Origin: Prosapia bicincta
Taxonomy: Eukaryota > Arthropoda > Insecta > Hemiptera > Cercopidae
DNA: 64,000 nt
Assembly (NCBI GenBank): GCA_036971475.1
Contig: JBAIZL010000028.1
Span: 434,001-498,000, forward strand
Reading direction: 5' to 3'
Shown here in pieces: positions 40,890 through 56,300 of the stretch. A program made the translations under genes and the position numbers. The stretch's first letter is position 1; the number at the start of each line of letters is the position of its first letter. The notes beneath the pieces are model-generated. The model was not told the DNA's origin. It did not search any database and saw only the letters and a program-made list of their open reading frames with translations.

Positions 40890-43530
40890 AATGTAAGGCC
40901 TAAAAATGTATCAGTGAAAGCACGCGATACGAGCAAAGCTCTTTTCTGTACACAGAATATCGGTTATCCATAAATCATAATGAAGCCACCATCAACATAT
41001 CATTTGAGAAATATCTTCAGAGACGTATCAGTAAATAATAGTAATACATTCAATAATGTAAGGCCTAAAAATGTATCAGTGAAAGCACGCGATACGAGCA
41101 AAGCTCTTTTCTGTACACAGAATATCGGTCATCCATAAATCATAATGAAGCCACCATCAACATATCATTTGAGAAATATCTTCAGAGACGTATCAGTAAA
41201 TAATAGTAATACATTCAATAATGTAAGGCCTAAAAATGTATCAGTGAAAGCACACGATACGAGCAAAGCTCTTTTCTGTACACAGAATATCGGTTATCCA
41301 TAAATCATAATGAAGCCACCATCAACATATCATTTGAGAGATATCTTCAGAGACGTATCAGTAAATAATAGTAATACATTCAATAATGTAAGGCCTAAAA
41401 ATGTATCAGTGAAAGCACACGATACGAGCAAAGCTCTTTTCTGTACACAGAATATCGGTTATCCATAAATCATAATGAAGCCACCATCAACATATCATTT
41501 GAGAAATATCTTCAGAGACGTATCAGTAAATAATAGTAATACAATCAATAATGTAAGGCCTAAAAATGTATCAGTGAAAGCACACATTACAAGCAAAGCT
41601 CTTCTCTGTACACAGAATATCGATTATCCATAAATCATAATGAAGCCACCATCAACATATCATTTGAGAGATATCTTCAGAGACGTATCAGTAAATAATA
41701 GTAATGCATTCAATAATGTAAGGCCTAAAAATGTATCAGTGAAAGCACACGATACGAGCAAAGCTCTTTTCTGTACACAGAATATCGGTTATCCATAAAT
41801 CATAATGAAGCCACCATCAACATATCATTTGAGAAATATCTTCAGAGACGTATCAGTAAATAATAGTAATACATTCAATAATGTAAGGCCTAAAAATGTA
41901 TCAGTGAAAGCACACGATACGAGCAAAGCTCTTTTCTGTACACAGAATATCGGTTATCCATAAATCATAATGAAGCCACCATCAACATATCATTTGAGAA
42001 ATATCTTCAGAGACGTATCAGTAAATAATAGTAATATATTCAATAATGTAAGGCCTAAAAATGTATCAGTGAAAGCACACGATACGAGCAAAGCTCTTTT
42101 CTGTACACAGAATATCGGTTATCCATAAATCATAATGAAGCCACCATCAACATATCATTTGAGAAATATCTTCAGAGACGTATCAGTAAATAATAGTAAT
42201 GCATTCAATAATGTAAGGCCTAAAAATGTATCAGTGAAAGCACACGATACGAGCAAAGCACTTTTCTGTACACAGAATATCGGTTATCCATAAATCATAA
42301 TGAAGCCACCATCAACATATCATTTGAGAAATATCTTCAGAGACGTATCAGTAAATAATAGTAATACATTCAATAATGTAAGGCCTAAAAATGTATCAGT
42401 GAAAGCACACGATACAAGCAAAGCTCTTCTGTGTACACAGAATATCGGTTATCCATAAATCATAATGAAGCCACCATCAACATATCATTTGAGAAATATC
42501 TTCAGAGACGTATCAGTAAATAATAGTAATGCATTCAATAATGTAAGGCCTAAAAATGTATCAGTGAAAGCACACATTACAAGCAAAGCTCTTCTCTGTA
42601 CCCAGAATATCGGTTATCCATAAATCATAATGAAGCCACCATCAACATATCATTTGAGAGATATCTTCAGAGACGTATCAGTAAATAATAGTAATGCATT
42701 CAATAATGTAAGGCTTAAAAATGTATCAGTGAAAGCACACGATACGAGCAAAGCTCTTTTCTGTACACAGAATATCGGTTATCCATAAATCATAATGAAG
42801 CCACCATCAACATATCATTTGAGAAATATCTTCAGAGACGTATCAGTAAATAATAGTAATGCATTCAATAATGTAAGGCCTAAAAATGTACCACTGAAAG
42901 CACACGATACGAGCAAAGCTCTTTTCTGTACACAGAATATCGGTTATCCATAAATCATAATGAAGCCACCATCAACATATCCTTTGAGAAATATCTTCAG
43001 AGACGTATCAGTAAATAATAGTAATGCATTCAATAATGTAAGGCCTAAAAAGGTATCATTGAAAGCACACGATACGTGCAAAGCTCTTTTCTGTACACAG
43101 AATATCGGTTAGCCATAAATCATAATGAAGCCACCATCAATATATCATTTGAGAAATATCTTCAAGACGTATCAGTAAATAATAGTACCTAATGCGTTCA
43201 ATAATGTAAGGCCTAAAAATGTATCAGTGAAAGCACACGATACAAGCAAAGCTCTTCTCTGTACACAGAATATCGGTTAACCATAAATCATAATGAAGCC
43301 ACCATCAACATATCATTTGAGAAATATCTTCAGAGACGTATCAGTAAATAATAGTAATGCATTCAATAATGTAAGGCCTAAAAATGTACCACTGAAAGCA
43401 CACGATTCGAGCAAAGCTCTTTTCTGTACACAGAATATCGGTTATCCATAAATCATAATGAAGCCACCATCAACATATCCTTTGAGAAATATCTTCAGAG
43501 ACGTATCAGTAAATAATAGTAATGCATTCA
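40890..43530 (+). repeat. 2.6-kb segment duplicated from 33950-36590 (copy 2)
   Basis: This is the second copy of the 6941-bp-offset duplication. It has private changes: a 1-bp loss giving TTCAAGACG (43161-43169), AATATATC instead of AACATATC near 43140, and AATGCGTTC near 43194. These private changes are themselves copied again near 53755-53815. Confidence 0.88.
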
Positions 43531-43629
43531 ATAATGTAAGGCTTAAAAATGTATCAGTGAAAGCACACGATACGAGCAAAGCTCTTTTCTGTACACAGAA
43601 TATCGGTTATCCATAAATCATAATGAAGC

Positions 43630-45500
43630 CACCATCAACATATCATTTGAGAAATATCTTCAGAGACGTATCAGTAAATAATAGTACCTAATGCGTTCAA
43701 TAATGTAAGGCATAAAAATGTATCAGTGAAAGCACACGATACAAGCAAAGCTCTTCTCTGTACACAGAATATCGGTTAACCATAAATCATAATGAAGCCA
43801 AGATCAACATATCATTTGAGAAATATCTTCAGAGACGTATCAGTAAATAATAGTAATGCATTCAATAATGTAAGGCCTAAAAATGTACCACTGAAAGCAC
43901 ACGATTCGAGCAAAGCTCTTTTCTGTACACAGAATATCGGTTATCCATAAATCATAATGAAGCCACCATCAACATATCCTTTGAGAAATATCTTCAGAGA
44001 CGTATCAGTAAATAATAGTAATGCATTCAATAATGTAAGGCCTAAAAAGGTATCATTGAAAGCATACGATACGTGCAAAGCTCTTTTCTGTACACAGAAT
44101 ATCGGTTATCCATAAATCATAATGAAGCCACCATCAACATATCATTTGAGAGATATCTTCAGAGACGTATCAGTAAATAATAGTAATGCATTCAATAATG
44201 TAAGGCCTAAAAATGTACCACTGAAAGCACACGATACGAGCAAAGCTCTTTTCTGTACACAGAATATCGGTTATCCATAAATCATAATGAAGCCACCATC
44301 AACATATCCTTTGAGAAATATCTTCAGAGACGTATCAGTAAATAATAGTAATGCATTCAATAATGTAAGGCCTAAAAAGGTATCATTGAAAGCACACGAT
44401 ACGTGCAAAGCTCTTTTCTGTACACAGAATATCGGTTATCCATAAATCATAATGAAGCCACCATCAACATATCATTTGAGAGATATCTTCAGGGACGTAT
44501 CAGTAAATAATAGTAATACATTCAATAATGTAAGGCCTAAAAATGTATCAGTGAAAGCACACGATACAAGCAAAGCTCTTCTGTGTACACAGAATATCGG
44601 TTAACCATTAATCATAATGAAGCCACCATCAACATATCATTTGAGAGATATCTTCAGAGACGTATCAGTAAATAATAGTAATACATTCAATAATGTAAGG
44701 CCTAAAAATGTATCAGTGAAAGCACACGATACGAGCAAAGCTCTTTTCTGTACACAGAATATCGGTTACCCATAAATCATAATGAAGCCACCATCAACAT
44801 ATCATTTGAGAAATATCTTCAGAGACGTATCAGTAAATAATAGTAATGCATTCAATAATGTAAGGCCTAAAAATGTACCACTGAAAGCACACGATACGAG
44901 CAAAGCTCTTTTCTGTACACAGAATATCGGTTATCCATAAATCCTAATGAAGCCACCATCAACATATCCTTTGAGAAATATCTTCAGAGACGTATCAGTA
45001 AATAATAGTAATGCATTCAATAATGTAAGGCCTAAAAAGGTATCATTGAAAGCACACGATACGTGCAAAGCTCTTTTCTGTACACAGAATATCGGTTATC
45101 CATAAATCATAATGAAGCCACCATCAACATATCCTTTGAGAAATATCTTCAGAGACGTATCAGTAAATAATAGTAATGCATTCAATAATGTAAGGCCTAA
45201 AAAGGTATCATTGAAAGCACACGATACGTGCAAAGCTCTTCTCTGTACACAGAATATCGGTTATCCATAAATCATAATGAAGCCACCATCAACATATCCT
45301 TTGAGAAATATCTTCAGAGACGTATCAGTAAATAATAGTAATGCAATCAATAATGTAAGGCTTAAAAATGTATCAGTGAAAGCACACGATACGAGCAAAG
45401 CTCTTTTCTGTACACAGAATATCGGTTATCCATAAATCATAATGAAGCCACCATCAACATATCATTTGAGAAATATCTTCAGAGACGTATCAGTAAATAA
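43630..45500 (+). repeat. Block shared with 51100-52900 and 54580-56300
   Basis: Private markers occur three times at consistent offsets. CCAAGATCAAC has AGATCAAC at 43801, 51273 and 54749. GGTTACCC is at 44764, 52236 and 55712. The offsets are 7472 (45 monomers) and 3476 (21 monomers). The first and third copies also share CCATAAATCCTAATG (44943 and 55891), which the middle copy lacks, so copies one and three are closer relatives. Confidence 0.87.
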
Positions 45501-45519
45501 TAGTAATGCATTCAATAAT

Positions 45520-48500
45520 GTAAGGCCTAAAAATGTACCACTGAAAGCACACGATACGAGCAAAGCTCTTTTCTGTACACAGAATATCGGTTATCCATAA
45601 ATCATAATGAAGCCACCATCAACATATCCTTTGAGAAATATCTTCAGAGACGTATCAGTAAATAATAGTAATGCATTCAATAATGTAAGGCCTAAAAAGG
45701 TATCATTGAAAGCACACGATACCTGCAAAGCTCTTCTCTGTACACAGAATATCGGTTATCCATAAATCATAATGAAGCCACCATCAACATATCATTTGAG
45801 AAATATCTTCAGAGACGTATCAGTAAATAATAGTACCTAATGCATTCAATAATGTAAGGCCTAAAAATGTATCAGTGAAAGCACACGATACAAGCAAAGC
45901 TCTTCTCTGTACACAGAATATCGGTTAACCATTAATCATAATGAAGCCACCATCAACATATCATTTGAGAGATATCTTCAGAGACGTATCAGTAAATAAT
46001 AGTAATACATTCAATAATGTAAGGCCTAAAAATGTATCAGTGAAAGCACGCGATACGAGCAAAGCTCTTTTCTGTACACAGAATATCGGTTATCCATAAA
46101 TCATAATGAAGCCACCATCAACATATCATTTGAGAGATATCTTCAGAGACGTATCAGTAAATAATAGTAATACATTCAATAATCTAAGGCCTAAAAATGT
46201 ATCAGTGAAAGCACACGATACGAGCAAAGCTCTTTTCTGTACACAGAATATCGGTTATCCATAAATCATAATGAAGCCACCATCAACATATCATTTGAGA
46301 GATATCTTCAGAGACGTATCAGTAAATAATAGTAATGCATTCAATAATGTAAGGCCTAAAAATGTATCAGTGAAAGCACACGATACGAGCAAAGCTCTTT
46401 TCTGTACACAGAATATCGGTTATCCATAAATCATAATGAAGCCACCATCAACATATCATTTGAGAAATATCTTCAGAGACGTATCAGTAAATAATAGTAA
46501 TGCATTCAATAATGTAAGGCCTAAAAGTGTACCACTGAAAGCACACGATACGAGCAAAGCTCTTTTCTGTACACAGAATATCGGTTATCCATAAATCATA
46601 ATGAAGCCACCATCAACATATCCTTTCAGAAATATCTTCAGAGACGTATCAGTAAATAATAGTAATGCATTCAATAATGTAAGGCCTAAAAAGGTATCAT
46701 TGAAAGCACACGATACGTGCAAAGCTCTTTTCTGTACACAGAATATCGGTTATCCATAAATCATAATGAAGCCACCATCAACATATCCTTTGAGAAATAT
46801 CTTCAGAGACGTATCAGTAAATAATAGTAATCCATTCAATAATGTAAGGCCTAAAAATTTATCAGTGAAAGCACACGATACGAGCAAAGCTCTTTTCTGT
46901 ACACAGAATATCGGTTATCCATAAATCATAATGAAGCCACCATCAACATATCCTTTGAGAAATATCTTCAGAGACGTATCAGTAAATAATAGTAATGCAT
47001 TCAATAATGTAAGGCCTAAAAATGTACCACTGAAAGCACACGATACGAGCAAAGCTCTTCTCTGTACACAGAATATCGGTTATCCATAAATCATAATGAA
47101 GCCACCATCAACATATCCTTTGAGAAATATCTTCAGAGACGTATCAGTAAATAATAGTAATCCATTCAATAATGTAAAGCCTAAAAAGGTATCATTGAAA
47201 GCACACGATACCTGCAAAGCTCTTCTCTGTAGACAGAATATCGGTTATCCATAAATCATAATGAAGCCACCATCAACATATCATTTGAGAGATATCTTCA
47301 GAGACGTATCAGTAAATAATAGTACCTAATGCATTCAATAATGTAAGGCCTAAAAATGTATCAGTGAAAGCACACGATACGAGCAAAGCTCTTTTCTGTA
47401 CACAGAATATCGGTTATCCATAAATCATAATGAAGCCACCATCAACATATCATTTGAGAGATATCTTCAGAGACGTATCAGTAAATAATAGTACCTAATG
47501 CATTCAATAATGTAAGGCCTAAAAATGTATCAGTGAAAGCACACGATACGTGCAAAGCTCTTTTCTGTACACAGAATATCGGTTATCCATAAATCATAAT
47601 GAAGCCACCATCAACATATCATTTGAGAGATATCTTCAGAGACGTATCAGTAAATAATAGTACCTAATGCATTCAATAATGTAAGGCCTAAAAATGTATC
47701 AGTGAAAGCACACGATACGTGCAAAGCTCTTTTCTGTACACAGAATATCGGTTATCCATAAATCATAATGAAGCCACCATCAACATATCATTTGAGAGAT
47801 ATCTTCAGAGACGTATCAGTAAATAATAGTAATCCATTCAATAATGTAAGGCCTAAAAAGGTATCATTGAAAGCACACGATACGTGCAAAACTCTTTTCT
47901 GTACACAGAATATCGGTTATCCATAAATCATAATGAAGCCACCATCAACATATCATTTGAGAGATATCTTCAGAGACGTATCAGTAAATAATAGTACCTA
48001 ATGCATTCAATAATGTAAGGCCTAAAAATGTATCAGTGAAAGCACACGATACGAGCAAAGCTCTTTTCTGTACACAGAATATCGGTTATCCATAAATCAT
48101 AATGAAGCCACCATCAACATATCATTTGAGAGATATCTTCAGAGACGTATCAGTAAATAATAGTACCTAATGCATTCAATAATGTAAGGCCTAAAAATGT
48201 ATCAGTGAAAGCACACGATACGAGCAAAGCTCTTTTCTGTACACAGAATATCGGTTATCCATAAATCATAATGAAGCCACCATCAACATATCATTTGAGA
48301 GATATCTTCAGAGACGTATCAGTAAATAATAGTACCTAATGCATTCAATAATGTAAGGCCTAAAAATGTATCAGTGAAAGCACACGATACGAGCAAAGCT
48401 CTTTTCTGTACACAGAATATCGGTTATCCATAAATCATAATGAAGCCACCATCAAAATATCATTTGAGAGATATCTTCAGAGACGTATCAGTAAATAATA

Positions 48501-50480
48501 GTACCTAATGCATTCAATAATGTAAGGCCTAAAAATGTATCAGTGAAAGCACACGATACGAGCAAAGCTCTTTTCTGTACACAGAATATCGGTTATCCAT
48601 AAATCATAATGAAGCCACCATCAACATATCATTTGAGAGATATCTTCAGAGACGTATCAGTAAATAATAGTACCTAATGCATTCAATAATGTAAGGCCTA
48701 AAAATGTATCAGTGAAAGCACACGATACGTGCAAAGCTCTTTTCTGTACACAGAATATCGGTTATCCATAAATCATAATGAAGCCACCATCAACATATCA
48801 TTTGAGAGATATCTTCAGAGACGTATCAGTAAATAATAGTACCTAATGCATTCAATAATGTAAGGCCTAAAAATGTATCAGTGAAAGCACACGATACGTG
48901 CAAAGCTCTTTTCTGTACACAGAATATCGGTTATCCATAAATCATAATGAAGCCACCATCAACATATCATTTGAGAGATATCTTCAGAGACGTATCAGTA
49001 AATAATAGTAATACATTCAATAATGTAAGGCCTAAAAATTTATCAGTGAAAGCACACGATACGAGCAAAGCTCTTTTCTGTACACAGAATATCGGTTATC
49101 CATAAATCATAATGAAGCCACCATCAACATATCATTTGAGAAATATCTTCAGAGACGTATCAGTAAATAATAGTAATGCATTCAATAATGTAAGGCCTAA
49201 AAATGTACCACTGAAAGCACACGATACGAGCAAAGCTCTTTTCTGTACACAGAATATCGGTTATCCATAAATCATAATGAAGCCACCATCAACATATCCT
49301 TTGAGAAATATCTTCAGAGACGTATCAGTAAATAATAGTAATGCATTCAATAATGTAAGGCCTAAAAAGGTATCATTGAAAGCACACGATACCTGCAAAG
49401 CTCTTCTCTGTACACAGAATATCGGTTATCCATAAATCATAATGAAGCCACCATCAACATATCATTTGAGAAATATCTTCAGAGACGTATCAGTAAATAA
49501 TAGTACCTAATGCATTCAATAATGTAAGGCCTAAAAATGTATCAGTGAAAGCACACGATACAAGCAAAGCTCTTCTCTGTACACAGAATATCGGTTAACC
49601 ATTAATCATAATGAAGCCACCATCAACATATCATTTGAGAGATATCTTCAGAGACGTATCAGTAAATAATAGTAATACATTCAATAATGTAAGGCCTAAA
49701 AATGTATCAGTGAAAGCACGCGATACGAGCAAAGCTCTTTTCTGTACACAGAATAACGGTTATCCATAAATCATAATGAAGCCACCATCAACATATCATT
49801 TGAGAAATATCTTCAGAGACGTATCAGTAAATAATAGTAATACATTCAATAATGTAAGGCCTAAAAATGTATCAGTGAAAGCACACGATACGATCAAAGC
49901 TCTTTTCTGTACACAGAATATCGGTTATCCATAAATCATAAGGAAGCCACCATCAACATATCATTTGAGAGATATCTTCAGAGACGTATCAGTAAATAAT
50001 AGTAATACATTCAATAATGTAAGGCCTAAAAATGTATCAGTGAAAGCACACGATACGAGCAAAGCTTGTTTCTGTACACAGAATATCGGTTATCCATAAA
50101 TCATAATGAAGCCACCATCAACATATCATTTGAGAGATATCTTCAGAGACGTATCAGTAAATAATAGTAATACATTCAATAATGTAAGGCCTAAAAATGT
50201 ATCAGTGAAAGCACACATTACAAGCAAAGCTCTTCTCTGTACACAGAATATCGATTATCCATAAATCATAATGAAGCCACCATCAACATATCATTTGAGA
50301 GATATCTTCAGAGACGTATCAGTAAATAATAGTAATGCATTCAATAATGTAAGGCCTAAAAATTATCAGTGAAAGCACACGATACGAGCAAAGCTCTTTT
50401 CTGTACACAGAATATCGGTTATCCATAAATCATAATGAAGCCACCATCAACATATCATTTGAGAAATATCTTCAGAGACG
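45520..50480 (+). repeat. About 4.9-kb HOR segment related to 56300-61100
   Basis: TACCTGC at 45720 and 56503, and TGTAGACAGAAT (47231 and 58014), are both 10783 bp apart. The offset becomes 10614 at AATAACGG (49751 and 60365) because this copy has one extra 169-bp monomer. It includes a run of 169-bp monomers between about 47320 and 48960. Confidence 0.87.
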
Positions 50481-51099
50481 TATCAGTAAATAATAGTAAT
50501 ACATTCAATAATGTAAGGCCTAAAAATGTATCAGTGAAAGCACACGATACGAGCAAAGCTCTTTTCTGTACACAGAATATCGGTTATCCATAAATCATAA
50601 TGAAGCCACCATCAACATATCATTTGAGAAATATCTTCAGAGACGTATCAGTAAATAATAGTAATGCATTCAATAATGTAAGGCTTAAAAATGTATCAGT
50701 GAAAGCACACGATACGAGCAAAGCTCTTTTCTGTACACAGAATATCGGTTATCCATAAATCATAATGAAGCCACCATCAACATATCATTTGAGAAATATC
50801 TTCAGAGACGTATCAGTAAATAATAGTAATGCATTCAATAATGTAAGGCCTAAAAATGTACCACTGAAAGCACACGATACGAGCAAAGCTCTTTTCTGTA
50901 CACAGAAAATCGGTTATCCATAAATCATAATGAAGCCACCATCAACATATCCTTTGAGAAATATCTTCAGAGACGTATCAGTAAATAATAGTAATGCATT
51001 CAATAATGTAAGGCCTAAAAAGGTATCATTGAAAGCACACGATACGTGCAAAGCTCTTTTCTGTACACAGAATATCGGTTAGCCATAAATCATAATGAA

Positions 51100-52900
51100 G
51101 CCACCATCAACATATCATTTGAGAAATATCTTCAGAGACGTATCAGTAAATAATAGTACCTAATGCGTTCAATAATGTAAGGCATAAAAATGTATCAGTG
51201 AAAGCACACGATACAAGCAAAGCTCTTCTCTGTACACAGAATATCGGTTAACCATAAATCATAATGAAGCCAAGATCAACATATCATTTGAGAAATATCT
51301 TCAGAGACGTATCAGTAAATAATAGTAATGCATTCAATAATGTAAGGCCTAAAAATGTACCACTGAAAGCACACGATTCGAGCAAAGCTCTTTTCTGTAC
51401 ACAGAATATCGGTTATCCATAAATCATAATGAAGCCACCATCAACATATCCTTTGAGAAATATCTTCAGAGACGTATCAGTAAATAATAGTAATGCATTC
51501 AATAATGTAAGGCCTAAAAAGGTATCATTGAAAGCATACGATACGTGCAAAGCTCTTTTCTGTACACAGAATATCGGTTATCCATAAATCATAATGAAGC
51601 CACCATCAACATATCATTTGAGAGATATCTTCAGAGACGTATCAGTAAATAATAGTAATGCATTCAATAATGTAAGGCCTAAAAATGTACCACTGAAAGC
51701 ACACGATACGAGCAAAGCTCTTTTCTGTACACAGAATATCGGTTATCCATAAATCATAATGAAGCCACCATCAACATATCCTTTGAGAAATATCTTCAGA
51801 GACGTATCAGTAAATAATAGTAATGCATTCAATAATGTAAGGCCTAAAAAGGTATCATTGAAAGCACACGATACGTGCAAAGCTCTTTTCTGTACACAGA
51901 ATATCGGTTATCCATAAATCATAATGAAGCCACCATCAACATATCATTTGAGAGATATCTTCAGAGACGTATCAGTAAATAATAGTAATACATTCAATAA
52001 TGTAAGGCCTAAAAATGTATCAGTGAAAGCACACGATACAAGCAAAGCTCTTCTGTGTACACAGAATATCGGTTAACCATTAATCATAATGAAGCCACCA
52101 TCAACATATCATTTGAGAGATATCTTCAGAGACGTATCAGTAAATAATAGTAATACATTCAATAATGTAAGGCCTAAAAATGTATCAGTGAAAGCACACG
52201 ATACGAGCAAAGCTCTTTTCTGTACACAGAATATCGGTTACCCATAAATCATAATGAAGCCACCATCAACATATCATTTGAGAAATATCTTCAGAGACGT
52301 ATCAGTAAATAATAGTAATGCATTCAATAATGTAAGGCCTAAAAATGTACCACTGAAAGCACACGATACGAGCAAAGCTCTTTTCTGTACACAGAATATC
52401 GGTTATCCATAAATCATAATGAAGCCACCATCAACATATCCTTTGAGAAATATCTTCAGAGACGTATCAGTAAATAATAGTAATGCATTCAATAATGTAA
52501 GGCCTAAAAAGGTATCATTGAAAGCACACGATACGTGCAAAGCTCTTTTCTGTACACAGAATATCGGTTATCCATAAATCATAATGAAGCCACCATCAAC
52601 ATATCCTTTGAGAAATATCTTCAGAGACGTATCAGTAAAAATTAGTAATGCATTCAATAATGTAAGGCCTAAAAAGGTATCATTGAAAGCACACGATACG
52701 TGCAAAGCTCTTCTCTGTACACAGAATATCGGTTATCCATAAATCATAATGAAGCCACCATCAACATATCATTTGAGAAATATCTTCAGAGACGTATCAG
52801 TAAATAATAGTACCTAATGCATTCAATAATGTAAGGCCTAAAAATGTATCAGTGAAAGCACACGATACAAGCAAAGCTCTTCTCTGTACACAGAATATCG
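51100..52900 (+). repeat. Middle copy of the three-copy block
   Basis: This is the second copy of the block at 43630-45500. It keeps AGATCAAC (51273) and GGTTACCC (52236) but has ATCATAATG where the other two have ATCCTAATG. It has a private AAAATTAGTAATG near 52638. Confidence 0.82.
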
Positions 52901-54579
52901 GTTAACCATTAATCATAATGAAGCCACCATCAACATATCATTTGAGAGATATCTTCAGAGACGTATCAGTAAATAATAGTAATACATTCAATAATGTAAG
53001 GCCTAAAAATGTATCAGTGAAAGCACGCGATACGAGCAAAGCTCTTTTCTGTACACAGAATATCGGTTATCCATAAATCATAATGAAGCCACCATCAACA
53101 TATCAAGTGAGAGATATCTTCAGAGACGTATCAGTAAATAATAGTAATACATTCAATAATGTAAGGCCTAAAAATGTATCAGTGAAAGCACACGATACGA
53201 GCAAAGCTCTTTTCTGTACACAGAATATCGGTTATCCATAAATCATAATGAAGCCACCATCAACATATCATTTGAGAGATATCTTCAGAGACGTATCAGT
53301 AAATAATAGTAATGCATTCAATAATGTAAGGCCTAAAAATGTATCAGTGAAAGCACACGATACGAGCAAAGCTCTTTTCTGTACACAGAATATCGGTTAT
53401 CCATAAATCATAATGAAGCCACCATCAACATATCATTTGAGAAATATCTTCAGAGACGTATCAGTAAATAATAGTAATGCATTCAATAATGTAAGGCCTA
53501 AAAATGTACCACTGAAAGCACACGATACGAGCAAAGCTCTTTTCTGTACACAGAATATCGGTTATCCATAAATCATAATGAAGCCACCATCAACATATCC
53601 TTTGAGAAATATCTTCAGAGACGTATCAGTAAATAATAGTAATGCATTCAATAATGTAAGGCCTAAAAAGGTATCATTGAAAGCACACGATACGTGCAAA
53701 GCTCTTTTCTGTACACAGAATATCGGTTAGCCATAAATCATAATGAAGCCACCATCAATATATCATTTGAGAAATATCTTCAAGACGTATCAGTAAATAA
53801 TAGTACCTAATGCGTTCAATAATGTAAGGCCTAAAAATGTATCAGTGAAAGCACACGATACAAGCAAAGCTCTTCTCTGTACACAGAATATCGGTTAACC
53901 ATAAATCATAATGAAGCCACCATCAACATATCATTTGAGAAATATCTTCAGAGACGTATCAGTAAATAATAGTAATGCATTCAATAATGTAAGGCCTAAA
54001 AATGTACCACTGAAAGCACACGATTCGAGCAAAGCTCTTTTCTGTACACAGAATATCGGTTATCCATAAATCATAATGAAGCCACCATCAACATATCCTT
54101 TGAGAAATATCTTCAGAGACGTATCAGTAAATAATAGTAATGCATTCAATAATGTAAGGCTTAAAAATGTATCAGTGAAAGCACACGATACGAGCAAAGC
54201 TCTTTTATGTACACAGAATATCGGTTATCCATAAATCATAATGAAGCCACCATCAACATATCATTTGAGAAATATCTTCAGAGACGTATCAGTAAATAAT
54301 AGTAATGCATTCAATAATGTAAGGCCTAAAAATGTACCACTGAAAGCACACGATACGAGCAAAGCTCTTTTCTGTACACAGAATATCGGTTATCCATAAA
54401 TCATAATGAAGCCACCATCAACATATCCTTTGAGAAATATCTTCAGAGACGTATCAGTAAATAATAGTAATGCATTCAATAATGTAAGGCCTAAAAAGGT
54501 ATCATTGAAAGCACACGATACGTGCAAAGCTCTTTTCTGTACACAGAATATCGGTTAGCCATAAATCATAATGAAGCCA

Positions 54580-56300
54580 CCATCAACATATCATTTGAGA
54601 AATATCTTCAGAGACGTATCAGTAAATAATAGTACCTAATGCGTTCAATAATGTAAGGCATAAAAATGTATCAGTGAAAGCACACGATACAAGCAAAGCT
54701 CTTCTCTGTACACAGAATATCGGTTAACCATAAATCATAATGAAGCCAAGATCAACATATCATTTGAGAAATATCTTCAGAGACGTATCAGTAAATAATA
54801 GTAATGCATTCAATAATGTAAGGCCTAAAAATGTACCACTGAAAGCACACGATTCGAGCAAAGCTCTTTTCTGTACACAGAATATCGGTTATCCATAAAT
54901 CATAATGAAGCCACCATCAACATATCCTTTGAGAAATATCTTCAGAGACGTATCAGTAAATAATAGTAATGCATTCAATAATGTAAGGCCTAAAAAGGTA
55001 TCATTGAAAGCATACGATACGTGCAAAGCTCTTTTCTGTACACAGAATATCGGTTATCCATAAATCATAATGAAGCCACCATCAACATATCATTTGAGAG
55101 ATATCTTCAGAGACGTATCAGTAAATAATAGTAATGCATTCAATAATGTAAGGCCTAAAAATGTACCACTGAAAGCACACGATACGAGCAAAGCTCTTTT
55201 CTGTACACAGAATATCGGTTATCCATAAATCATAATGAAGCCACCATCAACATATCCTTTGAGAAATATCTTCAGAGACGTATCAGTAAATAATAGTAAT
55301 GCATTCAATAATGTAAGGCCTAAAAAGGTATCATTGAAAGCACACGATACGTGCAAAGCTCTTTTCTGTACACAGAATATCGGTTATCCATAAATCATAA
55401 TGAAGCCACCATCAACATATCATTTGAGAGATATCTTCAGAGACGTATCAGTAAATAATAGTAATACATTCAATAATGTAAGGCCTAAAAATGTATCAGT
55501 GAAAGCACACGATACAAGCAAAGCTCTTCTGTGTACACAGAATATCGGTTAACCATTAATCATAATGAAGCCACCATCAACATATCATTTGAGAGATATC
55601 TTCAGAGACGTATCAGTAAATAATAGTAATACATTCAATAATGTAAGGCCTAAAAATGTATCAGTGAAAGCACACGATACGAGCAAAGCTCTTTTCTGTA
55701 CACAGAATATCGGTTACCCATAAATCATAATGAAGCCACCATCAACATATCATTTGAGAAATATCTTCAGAGACGTATCAGTAAATAATAGTAATGCATT
55801 CAATAATGTAAGGCCTAAAAATGTACCACTGAAAGCACACGATACGAGCAAAGCTCTTTTCTGTACACAGAATATCGGTTATCCATAAATCCTAATGAAG
55901 CCACCATCAACATATCCTTTGAGAAATATCTTCAGAGACGTATCAGTAAATAATAGTAATGCATTCAATAATGTAAGGCCTAAAAAGGTATCATTGAAAG
56001 CACACGATACGTGCAAAGCTCTTTTCTGTACACAGAATATCGGTTATCCATAAATCATAATGAAGCCACCATCAACATATCCTTTGAGAAATATCTTCAG
56101 AGACGTATCAGTAAATAATAGTAATGCATTCAATAATGTAAGGCCTAAAAAGGTATCATTGAAAGCACACGATACGTGCAAAGCTCTTCTCTGTACACAG
56201 AATATCGGTTATCCATAAATCATAATGAAGCCACCATCAACATATCCTTTGAGAAATATCTTCAGAGACGTATCAGTAAATAATAGTAATGCATTCAATA
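54580..56300 (+). repeat. Third copy of the three-copy block
   Basis: This copy carries AGATCAAC (54749), GGTTACCC (55712) and CCTAATGAAG (55891) and lies 10948 bp from the first copy. Compared with the first, it lacks one monomer near its end (the AATGCAATC / GGCTTAAAA monomer at 45350), which explains why downstream offsets drop to 10783. Confidence 0.82.
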
